A DNA stretch of 64,000 bases from Symbiodinium natans (Eukaryota; Sar; Dinophyceae; Suessiales; Symbiodiniaceae), in contig CAJNDS010002286.1 in assembly GCA_905221605.1 (NCBI GenBank), positions 175,001 through 239,000 of the forward strand. The letters are read 5' to 3'. Position 1 is the first letter of the stretch; each line of letters begins with the position of its first letter. Under the pieces are notes generated by a model. It was not told the origin of the DNA. It did no database searches and saw nothing but the letters and a program-made list of their open reading frames with translations. Below, one piece after another: positions 31,683 through 41,510 of this stretch. Made by a program: the position numbers and the translations under genes.

Positions 31683-32260
31683 CATAATCCCAGCAAGCCC
31701 CAGGGCCAAGGATGGAACCCTGCAGCTCTTGAGAAGAATCTCGCGCAGAGCTTCCGTGTAGAGGTCCTTCCCTCACCGGCACATGGCCTCCAAGCCGGAT
31801 CTTTCAGGGTCCTCACAGATACACAAAGTCTATACCACATGTTGCGCAAGATAGCTGTAGATGAACGGATCTTCTGAGGAGCACGAATAGTCGCCAATCC
31901 ATCCAGTAGTAGTCCTTCAAGCGTATCTTCTCAGGAGCACCAAAATCAAAAAGAGCTACCAGTCTATCCCCCAGTAGTCCTTTAGCCCTATAAACCCTAC
32001 TTCCAAAACCCTAAACCTTCATAGGCCCCTTATAGGGCAGCCCATCGTTACAGGTCTTGCTGTGATCCCATGCGTGACTCGCTACTGCTCCATGCTGCCG
32101 TTGGGTGTAGGGAGTCTAGGCTGTAAGGGATACAACGCTCCCCTGCCCACTGACATTCGCATCCTCCAGCTTTCACAAACCTTGCCATTGAGTCATCCTG
32201 GGCTAGCTGAATCCCTTGTGCCGCCAAAGTCGCCCTTTGTCAATGACAGTGGGGCTCTCG

Positions 32261-32478
32261 AAACCCTAAACCCTAAACCCTAAACCCTAAACCCTAAACC
32301 CTAAACCCTAAACCCTAAACCCTAAACCCTAAACCCTAAACCCTAAACCCTGAACCCTAAACCCTGCACCCTAAACCCTAAACCCTAAACCCTAAACCCT
32401 AAACCCTAAACCCTAAACCCTAAACCCTAAACCCTAAACCCTGAACCCTAAACCCTAAACCCTAAACCCTAAACCCTA
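32261..32478. repeat. Long CCCTAAA tract interrupting copy A
   Basis: About 31 units begin directly after GGGGCTCTCG. Locus B continues GGGGCTCTCA into unique sequence (61602). Homology between A and B resumes only near 32935, so tract gain coincided with replacement of the following segment or with local rearrangement. Confidence 0.85.
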
Positions 32479-32889
32479 TAGGGAGCTGTGCCATGGTGAG
32501 GACGTGGCATTGATCGGGGTAAATGGGCTCTGGGGCTGAGGGGATCTGAGAATTCCATACGCATACATACGCATACATACGCATACGTACATAAATAAAT
32601 CAGTATAAATGTACATATCAATTTAGATATACATGTGAATGGAGATACCGATATAAAGATAAAAGTGAGTATAAATGTAAATAAACATATAAATACTAAC
32701 CCCTCCCTCCCCTAACCCCTAAACCCTAAACCTTGAACCTTAAACCCTAAGCCCTGGCCCCAACCCCCCAATCCACGCCACGGGGGGGAGGGGGGGGGGG
32801 GGGCCCTAAACCTTCAGCCCTACGCACCGGCATCATAACATGCTTATACGTGTTTATATATATATATATATTTATTTATTTACACATAT
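32479..32889. other. AT-rich segment without a gene
   Basis: Contains (CATACG)n and ATAAATA repeats at 32560-32690, a G-run near 32785-32803, and TATATA repeats at 32857-32900. No exon is seen. Confidence 0.6.
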
Positions 32890-33075
32890 CTATATATGTT
32901 TATACATGTAAATGTTTGTACACATGTATGTATATATCAGGATTGAGGCGCTTTTGTGGAGTTCATCCGGCGTTTTTGGGTTTCGCTTCTTTGGGATGAA
33001 CGCGAGAGGGTCATGGTAGGGCTTGGTGATGAGCTCCATCAGAGCTTCGATGTCTTTGGTAGACACCCCACGCAT
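32890..33075 (-). CDS. Candidate minus-strand coding segment
   Basis: On the minus strand, ATG at 33075 opens MRGVSTKDIEALMELITK, then PYHDPLAFIPKKRNPKTP and ELHKSASIL, before running into AT-repeat at 32935. The first about 47 residues are strongly protein-like; the repeat-encoded tail is not. The homologous block in B (61728-61860) has stops on that strand and is degenerate. No family recognised. Confidence 0.4.
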   Translation of the reverse strand: MRGVSTKDIEALMELITKPYHDPLAFIPKKRNPKTPDELHKSASILIYTYMCTNIYMYKHI

Positions 33076-33091
33076 TCCTTAGCCCTATTAG

Positions 33092-33148
33092 CCCTAAACC
33101 CTAAACCCTAAACCCTAAACCCTAAACCCTAAACCCTAAACCCTAAAA
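33092..33148. repeat. CCCTAAA tract at a two-unit seed position
   Basis: About 8 units in copy A. At the aligned position of copy B (61886-61899) there is only AAACCCTAAACCCC, so one copy has expanded or the other contracted. Confidence 0.8.
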
Positions 33149-33392
33149 TCCTGACCGGGCAGAGAGCTGTGCCGGGTCACAACTTGTCGGGAAGACCTAG
33201 GAGCAGTCAATGCGTGCGCGCACATCGTGATGCAAAGGCTCCCCAAGTCTAAACCCTAAACCCTAAACCCTAAACCCTAAACCCTAAACCCTAAACCCTA
33301 AACCCTAAACCCTAAACCCTAAACCCTAAACCCTAAACCCAAAGCCCTAAACCCTAAACCCAAGTCTATAGGTTTAGGCGTTGGGAAGTCTA

Positions 33393-34035
33393 GTTGTTGC
33401 AACAGCTGCGGATGCTGTGTTGGGTCGGTTCGGTTTTCGTATGTCACATCTAGTAAAGAGTAATCAACATAGCGAGGCCCGGGCAGATGCTGTGAAGGCG
33501 GCGCTTCAGGACCAAGAGTATGCACCTGTGTTCATCTGCTGCGGCATCTTGCTGAGTTGCTGGTTTCTTGGTGAGTGGCCCCAAACCCAAAACCCCGAAC
33601 CCCCCCCCCCCCGAAAACCCTAAGCCACGGCTGTTTTTTACCTGACCAGCATGGGAGTCCGAAGCTTGACCTGGGGTTGAGAAACTTGGGAGGGGCGTAG
33701 GTGAAATCTTGGGCGCAGGCGTAGAAGGAGCGAGGTGAGTGCTGGTTCCCCCCCCCCCATGATCATGATCATGAAGGAAGGTGCGACACATCTGTCCACA
33801 CAGCAAAATGCAAAATGGTGATATCCTGACAAGGAGCCTTGTATGGGAAGTGGTACTTAGCCACACAGATTCCTCCGTTGCAGCTTCAGCTTTGAGCAAA
33901 GACAATGTGAAGCACAAGGTGAAACACACGCTTTTGCCTGCATTTCTAGGAGGCCGGCTGTACCAACTGGATGGTTTCGCACGGCTGGGGGCTCACCCAC
34001 GCGCTGAAGAAGAAGATGGCGCCTCGATGATGTAA
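33393..34035 (+). CDS. Two phase-matched exons; end resembles ubiquitin C-terminal hydrolase
   Basis: Exon 1 (33393-33570) reads VATAADAVLGRFGFRMSH.. to CGILLSCWFL and ends CTTG|GTGAGT. Exon 2 (33884-34035, after CGTTGCAG) restores phase and reads SALSKDNVKHKVKHTLLP, then AFLGGRLYQLDGFARLG and TAA at 34033-34035. In UCH (peptidase C12) enzymes the catalytic His and Asp lie in HFxxxVxxxGxLYELDG, 15 residues apart. VKH..LYQLDG here has the same spacing and the GxLYxLDG core. The Cys/Gln half is not in view and the tail is short, so this may be a truncated or degenerate gene. Confidence 0.4.
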
Positions 34036-34985
34036 TGATGTCTGGGCTAGTTCCGCACCCTCGTACACGAGACTACATCATTGGCCAAAGTAAGTATAGC
34101 ATAAAGCTGCACAAAAACTTGCATTTGATCAAATCGTCGCTTCTGTGATTTTAATTTGGCAAAAACAACCCCCAAATCCTAAACCACAAATCTCGAACTA
34201 GAGGGTTCGGTAAGTGGGGTTTCCCATACCTGAGGATTTGTACTATTTTGGGGCTACACAAAGGGCACCCTGTTTGGGAAATACCCATGTAAATCGGGCC
34301 ATGAGTGCACCATCTCATGGACCTCGCAAGGGTGTAGGGGCCTGCTCTGAGCAAAAGTACTTGCTACCAGTAGCAATGGATAGCCCTACCTCGTTTGGGT
34401 CTCTGGGTGTGGGAAAGGGCTTGGGTTCAAGTGCGACTGAGGCTCACAGTCCCACGCCTGATGTTACCCAGGGCGCGGTTTCGGGTTTAGGGTTTAGGGC
34501 TCAGGGGTTCAGAAGTTCAGAGTTCTCCACATGCTACCCAAACCCAATATATCCTAAGGCCTCACTCCTGACAGCACTTCAGTACGCTGGGCAGTCAGAC
34601 TTCGCGCCCATGCGAACTTCTTGAGGCTCTCGGATAGCGTGGGGTTCATAATCGCCCCAGTTACTCATGCAGCTCGTTTGCAGCTGCACAGAGGGATTTG
34701 TGTGGACACTGGATGCTTCGTTCTCCAAGCTTTAACCCTCAACTGCATTGTCGTACAGAGGTTTTCCCGATTTCAAGCTTCGCCGATTGTACAAATACCT
34801 TGTTAGACGCTTCAACCCTCAAAGCCCATGCGGTCCAGTGCAAGATCCTCCGGGGATGTCCTCAGAGGTGCGGATCCTGCCGTCCGTTGACATGGAGCAG
34901 CTTCCGACTGAGTCAGCGCTCGCAAACGGATAGTCGGACAGGCAGGCTTCATTCATTCTGATTGCTGCAACTGTTTACCACGATG
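34036..34985. other. Unique sequence with short unassigned frames
   Basis: Several overlapping open frames on both strands, none recognised. A GATGTTACYCAGGGCG motif near 34461 recurs near 54875. Possible exon after TTTGCAG at 34683 (LHRGICVDTGCFVLQ). Nothing firm. Confidence 0.4.
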
Positions 34986-35079
34986 ATATATATGTTGTTG
35001 GGCAGCCTAAACCCTAAACCCTAAACCCTAATCACTAAACCCTAAACCCTAAACCCTAAGAGAGAGTTTCCCTCTGCAG

Positions 35080-35187
35080 GCTTGCGAGCCAGATTAGCTT
35101 AGACACTCTGTGGCCAACCCAACACGGGGGGGCCCTTTTAGTGCGGGAGCGCAGGGCTTGGGGGCCGATGGGCACGGCTTCGCCCCC
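35080..35187 (+). CDS. Candidate exon
   Basis: CCTCTGCAG acceptor 20 bp after a C-tract; frame LASQISLDTLWPTQHGGA to GTASPP. A short inverted telomeric pair (CCCTAAACCC..GGGGTTTAGGG) closes it on the right. Confidence 0.4.
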
Positions 35188-35711
35188 AAACCCTAAACCC
35201 CCAAAAAGGGGTTTAGGGTTTAGGGTTTAGGGTTTAGGGTTAGGGTTTAGGACCCCTAAACCCCTGAACCCTCGGCCCCTACGCAGAGGGCTTAGACTAG
35301 AGGTGTGCCAAAGACTTCGCACGCCGGCTTTCAGGAAGCGCATCACGTCACCAGAGAAAAGCTGATGCGAGACTTGCACAAGGAAGGACATGGCAGTACT
35401 GACGCTGGTGCTAGCTTTAAGAATCACAACAGTCACAGTCAAAATCCCTCAATATCAATCATCATACTCATAGTCAAAAGTACAAAGAGTACTCTGTGGC
35501 AGTTTTCCGCCTTTCAAACCGCCAGGTGGACCCGGCGGAGACTCTGCAGGCGCCAGGGCACAGAAGGGGCACACGTTCAGGTTTCACACTGTTCCTTGCG
35601 TTTACAGGGTTTGTAAGGTTTATAGGCCTTCTAGGTTTATAGGGTTAAGGGTTTATAGAGTTTAGAGGGCTTAAGCGGGCTTTAGGGCAGATTCAGATCG
35701 TTGTCAGGCAG

Positions 35712-35825
35712 TTTTTGCGGGTTTTTTCGGGGGTGTTCGCGCTTCGCAAGGACCTGCGGATTGAAGGATCTGAGGATTCTGAGGATCTGGAGCGTCGCTC
35801 GCAAGAGCAAGGGGTGAACCTCTAA
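35712..35825 (+). CDS. Candidate terminal exon
   Basis: TTGTCAGGCAG acceptor, frame FLRVFSGVFALRKDLRIE, then an acidic stretch GSEDSEDLERRSQEQ and TAA at 35823-35825. A long C-tract begins at 35884. Good coding composition. Confidence 0.45.
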   Translation, partial: FLRVFSGVFALRKDLRIEGSEDSEDLERRSQEQGVNL

Positions 35826-35883
35826 AGCCCGTAAAGCCCCCTAAAGCCCCTGAACCCTAAGATCCTGGCGTAGAGTACAGAGA

Positions 35884-36080
35884 CCCCTAAACCCTAAACC
35901 CTAAACCCTAAACCCTAAACCCTAAACCCTAAACCCTAAACCCTAAACCCTAAACCCTAAACCCTAAACCCTAAACCCTAAACCCTAAACCCTAAACCCT
36001 AACCTAAACCCTAAACCCTAAACCCTAAACCCTAAACCCTAAACCCTAAACCCTAAACCCTAAACCCTAAACCCTAAACA
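35884..36080. repeat. CCCTAAA tract, about 28 units
   Basis: Nearly perfect, one ACCTAAACC slip at 36001. Followed by three CTCAACC variants and then a short TTTAGGG run, so opposite orientations meet almost head to head at 36100. Confidence 0.9.
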
Positions 36081-36104
36081 ATCCTCAACCCTCAACCCTC
36101 AACC

Positions 36105-36413
36105 TTTAGGGTTTAGGGTTCAGGGAATAACACATACAATAACATCACCCCCGGATCAATCACCCAAAACTATCAAATTAAACCTCCACACCTCTTCCTA
36201 CCCCTTCCACCCCCCCCCCCCCCCCCCCCCCCCCCCTCCCACACTCCCCCCTCCCACACCCCCCTCCCACCCCCCACCCACACCACCCCCCACCCTCCCA
36301 CCCATGACCTTGGCTACTTCTTGCCAGGTTTTCGCGCCACTCTCAGAAGTAAGGAGCCGCGGCTTGTTGTGTGTGATGTCTACGATATCTCCTAAACCCT
36401 AAACCCTAAACCC
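36105..36413. repeat. Intron-body duplicate, copy 1 (partner 52170-52477)
   Basis: About 300 bp beginning TTTAGGGTTCAGGGAATAA and ending ..GTGATGTCTAC..CTCCTAAACCC, nearly identical to 52170-52477 including a long C-rich core. Telomeric repeat bounds it on both sides in inverted orientation in both places. It contains TTGCCAG|GTTTTCGCGCCACT..GAA|GTAAGG, possibly a 21-nt micro-exon (VFAPLSE). Confidence 0.8.
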
Positions 36414-36502
36414 TAGACCCTAGACCCTAAACCCTAAACCCTAAACCCTAAACCCTAAACCCTAAACCCTAAACCCTAAACCCTAAACCCTAGACTTTGC
36501 AG

Positions 36503-36583
36503 GCCCTGGGCCGCACCTTGGCGCTGGTCGCGGCGCCTCTGCTGGGCCTCCTGATGCCGGGGGACCCGAAGGGATGCGAGTGA
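36503..36583 (+). CDS. Candidate terminal exon, hydrophobic
   Basis: ACTTTGCAG acceptor directly after a C-tract; 26 codons starting ALGRTLALVAAPLLGLLM and ending DPKGCE, TGA. The sequence looks like a membrane segment with a short tail. Family unknown. Confidence 0.5.
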   Translation, partial: ALGRTLALVAAPLLGLLMPGDPKGCE

Positions 36584-37084
36584 TGGGTCGTGACACTTTC
36601 GGTCCGAGGTTTAGGGAAGTATATAGGGTTTAGGGTCGTGACACTTTCGGTCCGAGGTTTAGGGAAGTTTATAGGGTTTGGGGTTGAGGGTTTATAGGGT
36701 TTAGGGAAGTTTTTGGGGTTTAGGGTTTAGGGTTGAGGGTTTATAGGGTTTAGGGAAGTTTTTAGGGTTTAGGGAAATTTATAGGGCTTAAGGAAGTTTA
36801 GGGGTTAGGTTTTGGTGTTTAAGTTAGGAGGCCCAGCAGTACTTTTTTTTCTTCTGTGTTTTGTGTTTTTTTGGGGGGTGGGGAGAAGTTTAGGGTTCAG
36901 TTAGTGAGATTTTTGGCTTTTGTTCAGGGACTCAGAACCCGGCTCTGCCGCTTTCGGAAGATCTCCGGGGCATCCTGAGGTACTTTATTCGAAGGTTTTT
37001 CTACATAGGTTTAGGGTTTAGGGTTTAGGGTTTAGGGTTTAGGGTTTAGGGTTTAGGGTTTAGGGTTTAGGGTTTAGGGGAGTT

Positions 37085-37770
37085 TACCGACAACAAGGGA
37101 CGCAAATATGTAGAGCCCCAAATGGTAGGATTCGCTTAGAATAAGGTACCCCTAATTTCGGAAACACCCATAAACTAGGTTATGACCATAGTTCCCCCTA
37201 CTTCCACCCAAAAAAGGTTACAACCGTTACCCCACATAATTTCCCTATTTCTAAGTACAAAACATGAACCTCGAAGTACCCTCTGTCGGAGTCTCGCACC
37301 GCGCTCGCTTTGAATGTTTCGTGGAACGTTGGATCGCCGAGAAGAGGGGAGCGAGACGAGTTGTTGAGTTGCTAGCTGCGAGAACCAGGCAGCGCGTGCT
37401 CCGTCCGTCTAGCGGCAGGCGCCTAGATAGGCAGGAATGCGCAGGAATGCCTGGCGCAGTAGGTCGCTGCACCCAAATCTCCTAACCCTTTTGCCCCAAA
37501 CTAAAGAACAAAGCGAAAGAAACCAAAAGCACAGATAAAAACCAGTAATTCTGCTGGACGTCATAAAAATAAAACAGAATGACATTGAAAGACTTCTCAT
37601 AAAGTAAAATTGGATGAAGATAGAAGTAAATAAGATAATGAATCCTGCACTCTTATTTGGTACAGCTGCTAACATAGCATATTGGCATAAGAAATACCAT
37701 TCAGGTAGTATATGTAAAGGAGTAAGTAATCCACATGGATCTAATGCATTATCTGGATGTGCTCAAACGC
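37085..37770. other. Intron-like unique stretch
   Basis: Between a G-tract and a C-tract. Contains a half copy of TIR family 3 near 37250-37290 (ACATGAACCTCGAAGTA) and a 73-codon frame at 37264 open on both strands, not recognised. AT-rich from 37490 to 37760. Confidence 0.4.
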
Positions 37771-37901
37771 GAAACCCTAAACCCCAAACCCTAATTCAAC
37801 CCTAAGCCCTTGTCTTTTTTGGCACCTTGAATGGCTAACCCTAAACCCTTAACCCTAAACCCGAAACACGAAACCCGAAACCCTCAAACCCCTTTTGTAA
37901 G

Positions 37902-38014
37902 AATGGCCGAGGTGCCTTCTCAGCTGCTCTGTCACCCTTGGCTTGGCGGCCGTCGCCGCAGCTGGGCCGGGGGACCCAGACTCTCCAGGCTCTCCCATGA
38001 AAGGCTCTACAGGG
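37902..38014 (+). CDS. Candidate internal exon
   Basis: TTTGTAAG acceptor, frame beginning MAEVPSQLLCHPWLGGRR and ending HERLYR, then ACAGG|GGTTTAGGG. Another frame is also open. Arg-rich. Confidence 0.35.
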
Positions 38015-38345
38015 GTTTAGGGTTTAGGGTTTAGGGTTTAGGGTTGAGGAAGTAGGGTTTAGGGTTTAGGGTCGAGGAAGAGGAGGATGTGGGCAGTTTA
38101 AGTTTTGGTCTTTGTGGCCTTTCTTTCCGGATACCCGAAAAGGTATAAGGCTCCGAATACTACTAGGAACCCCAACTGGAGAAATCCCCCCATGCATACT
38201 TTCAGAGCCCGAAAAACCCCCCGCTTTTTTGAAAACACAACCCCTGTAGGATTCAGAATGGATTCAGAAGGGGCAGTCTTCAACCAAGTAGCTTTTCATG
38301 TCAGGGGCACCTCAAGGACGCCGAAACCGACTTTCTTATTGGCAG

Positions 38346-38471
38346 GTTACCTACGAATTCCTCAACGGGGCTTTGGAATTAGAACCCCTACACAAAGTGG
38401 GACATGGGTTGTTGATGCAAGGTTCAGGGTTGCTAGTCTGCCTCACTTGGTGGTTGCTGCATGGGGTCTGA
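38346..38471 (+). CDS. Candidate terminal exon with hydrophobic end
   Basis: CTTATTGGCAG acceptor with good pyrimidine tract; 41 codons starting VTYEFLNGALELEPLHKV and ending in a hydrophobic LLVCLTWWLLHGV, TGA, which abuts a short CCCTAAA run. Good coding signal, no family. Confidence 0.5.
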   Translation, partial: VTYEFLNGALELEPLHKVGHGLLMQGSGLLVCLTWWLLHGV

Positions 38472-38702
38472 ACCCTAAACGTAAACCCTAAACCACAAGT
38501 GAGAAGCATCCATCCCGCCCTAAGCTTCCTACAAGCTTAACTACCCCAATGTTAAGTTGCAAGGAGAGCGGCAAGAATCAAGTTCCCCTATAGAAGCCCC
38601 CCGAGCTTTCAACCATCAGTTCTCAAATTGTCATAGTAACGTTCAAGCTGAATTGAGCTCTCTTCTTGGTAGGATATGTAGGAATTCCTTAAGGCGTCAT
38701 AT

Positions 38703-38795
38703 AGGGGTCGGAATAATTACTAAGAGTATGCCCTTTTGGCCCCTTTATAGTGATACTGCAATAACCCCCCCAAACCCTATTCCAACCCTAAACCC
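38703..38795. mobile_element. Dispersed element family 2, copy 3
   Basis: GGGGTCGGAATAATTACTAA, then AGTATGCCCTTTTGGCCCCT, matching copies at 1186 and 24954. It lies directly before a C-tract in an intron-like interval. Confidence 0.5.
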
Positions 38796-38841
38796 TAAAC
38801 CCTAAACCCTAAACCCTAAACCCTAAGCCCCTTTTTTGCAG

Positions 38842-38979
38842 CACCCACCCAGGCTCAGCACCGCTCTCCTCGTCGCCTGCGCCCCCCTCGGCCCGCAGGC
38901 GTGCGGGCAGTGGTGCTCCAAGCGGCGCTTCACCCCCGGAGTCCCCGAAGTCCCTTACAACCCCTGCAAAAGCCCCAAA
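38842..38979 (+). CDS. Candidate symmetric exon, 46 codons
   Basis: CCCCTTTTTTGCAG acceptor after a C-tract, frame HPPRLSTALLVACAPLGP, then CGQWCSKRRFTPGVPE, ending CCCAAA|GTTTAGGG, phase 0 at both ends. A second frame (PTQAQHRSPRRLRPP..) is also open. Confidence 0.45.
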
Positions 38980-39238
38980 GTTTAGGGTTTAGGGTTTAGG
39001 GTTTAGGGTTTAGGGTTTGGGGTTTGGGGTTTGGGGTTTAGGGTTTGGGGGTTTAGGGTTAAGGGTTTCTACTTAGACGCTCAAACCCCTAAACCCTTAA
39101 ACCCCTCAACCCCCAAAAAGGCTTGGGGAAAAGGGCTCCCGGTCTGGCTGGGTTTGGACTCTAATTTCACTTTAGACGCCTAAATGTCCTAAACCCTGAA
39201 ACAGCAGCGTGTCCTGCAGCTCCTTTGACTGACCAGCC

Positions 39239-39372
39239 CTAAGTTGCAAGCAACGATGCCAAAGCACACAGGAGGGTGTCCTTCAGCTCCTTTGCTTGAT
39301 CATCTTCACCGCGGCTTCCGTCACGGCCTTGGCTTGGGACTCTTGTGGGACTTGACGTGAGGCCGCGGCTCT
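39239..39372 (-). CDS. Candidate minus-strand exon
   Basis: Minus-strand frame RDGSRGEDDQAKELKDTL then LCALASLLAT to TAG at 39241-39239. A shorter relative (KELQDTLLFQG) follows at 39190-39225. On the minus strand it is also preceded by C-type and followed by G-type degenerate repeat, the same layout as the plus-strand exons. Unrecognised. Confidence 0.35.
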
Positions 39373-39725
39373 CGGGGTCCAGTAGGTTTTAGGCCTTTGG
39401 GTGCATAGGGCCCGAGGGTTGAGGCTGAATGGGGTTCCCGAGTGCAATAAGTGCATTCCGAGGGCCTGAGGGGAGGTGTTAGCAATGGGGAAGCTGCGCT
39501 GAGGCCCCCGGACGTCCTCGATTCCTAAACCCTGTTAAGTGTCACTTCTCTCAATCTTCGGGTCCCTTTTTGCGGGTGGCGGCCTCTCAGTTTCAGGGTG
39601 CCCCAAAAAAGGGACCATATATGAGAACTGACTATAAACCCTACCCGAATCCCCAAAGCGGTGGTGTCCCCGAAGATGAACCTAGCAAAGGTGGCTCCAA
39701 TCGCACGCTTCCTCCTCTTCTACAG

Positions 39726-39760
39726 CAGTGCCCGGAATGGCGGCCTCGACGTTCTTGGGG
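39726..39760 (+). CDS. Candidate micro-exon
   Basis: A strong pyrimidine tract and acceptor (CTTCCTCCTCTTCTACAG) precede QCPEWRPRRSWG. The donor could be GAC|GTTCTT or TGG|GGTCTG. Short, low certainty. Confidence 0.3.
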
Positions 39761-39974
39761 GGTCTGAAAGGGGGGAGTTGGTATTTGGGTTCAGGGTGAA
39801 CAGGGTTTCGGCTTGACGGTTTTGGGGGTCTGGGGGTTCGGTTTTTTTTATTTGTGGGCTCTTGGCCTTCTTTCGTGGGGATGTGCAAGGTCGAAGCCCA
39901 TTTGCTTGTGGACCTGTCTCAGGGTCAGGACGGTTCGCATCGGCTCGGGTTCGCCTCGTGGAGGATTCGTGCAG

Positions 39975-40220
39975 CCAGGTCCCGGCAAACGGGTCAAGAA
40001 TGCGGTGAGCGATGCTCTCGACTTGGACGTGCAGGCCTGTTTCGGTGTTGGTCGTGTTTTTTTGGATCTGGAACTTGGGGTTTAACTTTTGGCTTGGGGC
40101 ACGGAGCACCTGGAGTACAATGGGCCACTGAACCGCTGTTTATCTACGTTTCTCTTCCAGGCTTTGGTGGTGGCTTGCAGTCTAGAAGCCCCTAGTGCCC
40201 GCATAGACCCTAAACCCTAA
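39975..40220 (+). CDS. Two phase-0 exons; stop codon within the telomeric tract
   Basis: Exon 1 (39975-40079, after TTCGTGCAG) has 35 codons starting PGPGKRVKNAVSDALDLD and ends GAACTTGGG|GTTTAAC. Intron of 81 nt with CTCTTCCAG. Exon 2 (from 40161) reads ALVVACSLEAPSARI and continues into the CCCTAAA tract, whose first in-frame unit supplies TAA at 40218-40220. The 5' splice site is again GTTTA. Function unknown. Confidence 0.5.
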
Positions 40221-40257
40221 ACCCTAAACCCTAAACTCTCTGAAAGCAAAGCGCCAG

Positions 40258-40323
40258 GTGCCGGAGTTGAAGGCTCCTTCGCAGCCTCAGGACCCTTGTG
40301 GGTCGTCTATGGGGAGTCTAGGG
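40258..40323 (+). CDS. Candidate 66-nt symmetric exon
   Basis: AGCGCCAG acceptor, 22 codons starting VPELKAPSQPQDPCGSS, ending CTAGGG|GTTTAGGG. Phase 0 at both ends, 22 nt after a short C-tract. Confidence 0.45.
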
Positions 40324-40852
40324 GTTTAGGGTTTAGGGTTTAGGGTTTAGGGTTTAGGGTTTAGGGTTCAGGGTTCCGGGTTTAGGGTTTGGGGTTATGG
40401 TCGGAGTTCAGGGGATAGCTCCTGGGGTTCGGGTTCAGGGGTTTAGTGGCTCAGGTCTTAGGGTTGAGCTTAACCTTAGATGTCTCACCCCAACAGGATA
40501 CTGTATACATCATGTGCTACAGGACCCTGTCGTGGCAACTGAACTTAGGTTCCTTAACCTGCGTTGGGTGGGCGCATCCCATCCTTGCGCCTCGGCTTGA
40601 AGATGACTTCTGAGCTTCGAGCCGAGTTTAGGGTTTAGGGTTTAGGGTTTAGGGTTTAGGGTTTAGGGTTTAGGGTTTAGGGTTTAGGGTTTAGGGTTTT
40701 GCCTCTCTTCATTGTCTACAGCGGGAATCCGCTTCCCTGCAGGCTCCTTCTATGCCGATCATCATGCCCAATTCCGCCCTAAGCCCTAAACCCTAAACCC
40801 TATAAACCCTAAACCCAAGTCTCAACCCGAAACCCTAAACCCCCAACAAAAG

Positions 40853-40939
40853 AGGAATCTCTGGCTCGCGACGAGCTGCGCCCTCAGAAGAGCGTGCATC
40901 TGGCTGCAGACAGAAGCGCGCAGGACATCCCCGACCCGG
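40853..40939 (+). CDS. Candidate internal exon
   Basis: ACAAAAG acceptor after a C-tract; frame ESLARDELRPQKSVHLAA to DIPDP, then CCGG|GTGTGG. Charged, protein-like. It is followed by unique sequence rather than a G-tract, an exception to the rule. Confidence 0.45.
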
Positions 40940-41243
40940 GTGTGGAAATGCCTATAGAACCAACACACTGGCAACGCCACTTCACCCAGCCACTGTGTAT
41001 GTTAGAAGCAGTCTAAGTGCCATACAGATCACTGGTGCGTTGCAAATCCGAGGTCTCATATCCTACAGGGTCCTACATCTTTTCGGGGCAGAGAACAACT
41101 TAAATTGGGAGAACATTTTTTTTAGGTATTTTTTTTGTTTTTTTTTGGGTATTTTTTTTTGTTTTTCTTGTTCTTTACTTTGTCATTGTTTCTGCCTATG
41201 CTTTTCGCTTTCTGCCATTCGCTTCGCTTTTGTATTTGCTTGC

Positions 41244-41510
41244 GCTGTTGCTTTTGCTTTTGCTTTTGCTTTTGCTTTTGCTTTTGCTTTTGCTTTTGCT
41301 TTTGCTTTTGCTTTTGCTTTTGCTTTTCCTGTTGCTGTATAGTATATATAGAACACACTTTGTATTTGCTTTTGCTTCGCCTTTGCTTTTGCTTTTGCTG
41401 TTGCCATTGCTTTTGCTTTTGCTTCTACTTTTGCTTTTGCTTTTCCTGTTGCTCTTTCTTTTGTGTTTGCTCTTGCTTTTGCTTCTGCTTTTGCCTTCGC
41501 CTGCTCTCTA
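41244..41510. repeat. CTTTTG hexanucleotide microsatellite in two blocks
   Basis: About 14 perfect TGCTTT units at 41246-41330, then an imperfect block at 41358-41510 after a 25-bp interruption (TATAGTATATATAGAACAC). AT-rich TATAGA repeats follow to 41610. Poly-Phe/Leu/Cys frames here are artefacts. Confidence 0.9.

Larger units (their letters stand above)
26100..33360. repeat. Segmental duplicate, copy A, of the DUF4116 locus
   Basis: Blocks of this region recur in the same order at 53900-62030 (B), and its 5' part at 62350-64000 (C). They cover a GAGTTGCACCTT block, a CGGACATGT block, exons at 26959-31445 and the 3' flank. Identity is variable, with indels. Copy A carries telomeric tracts and a TIR element missing from B. 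Confidence 0.75.
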
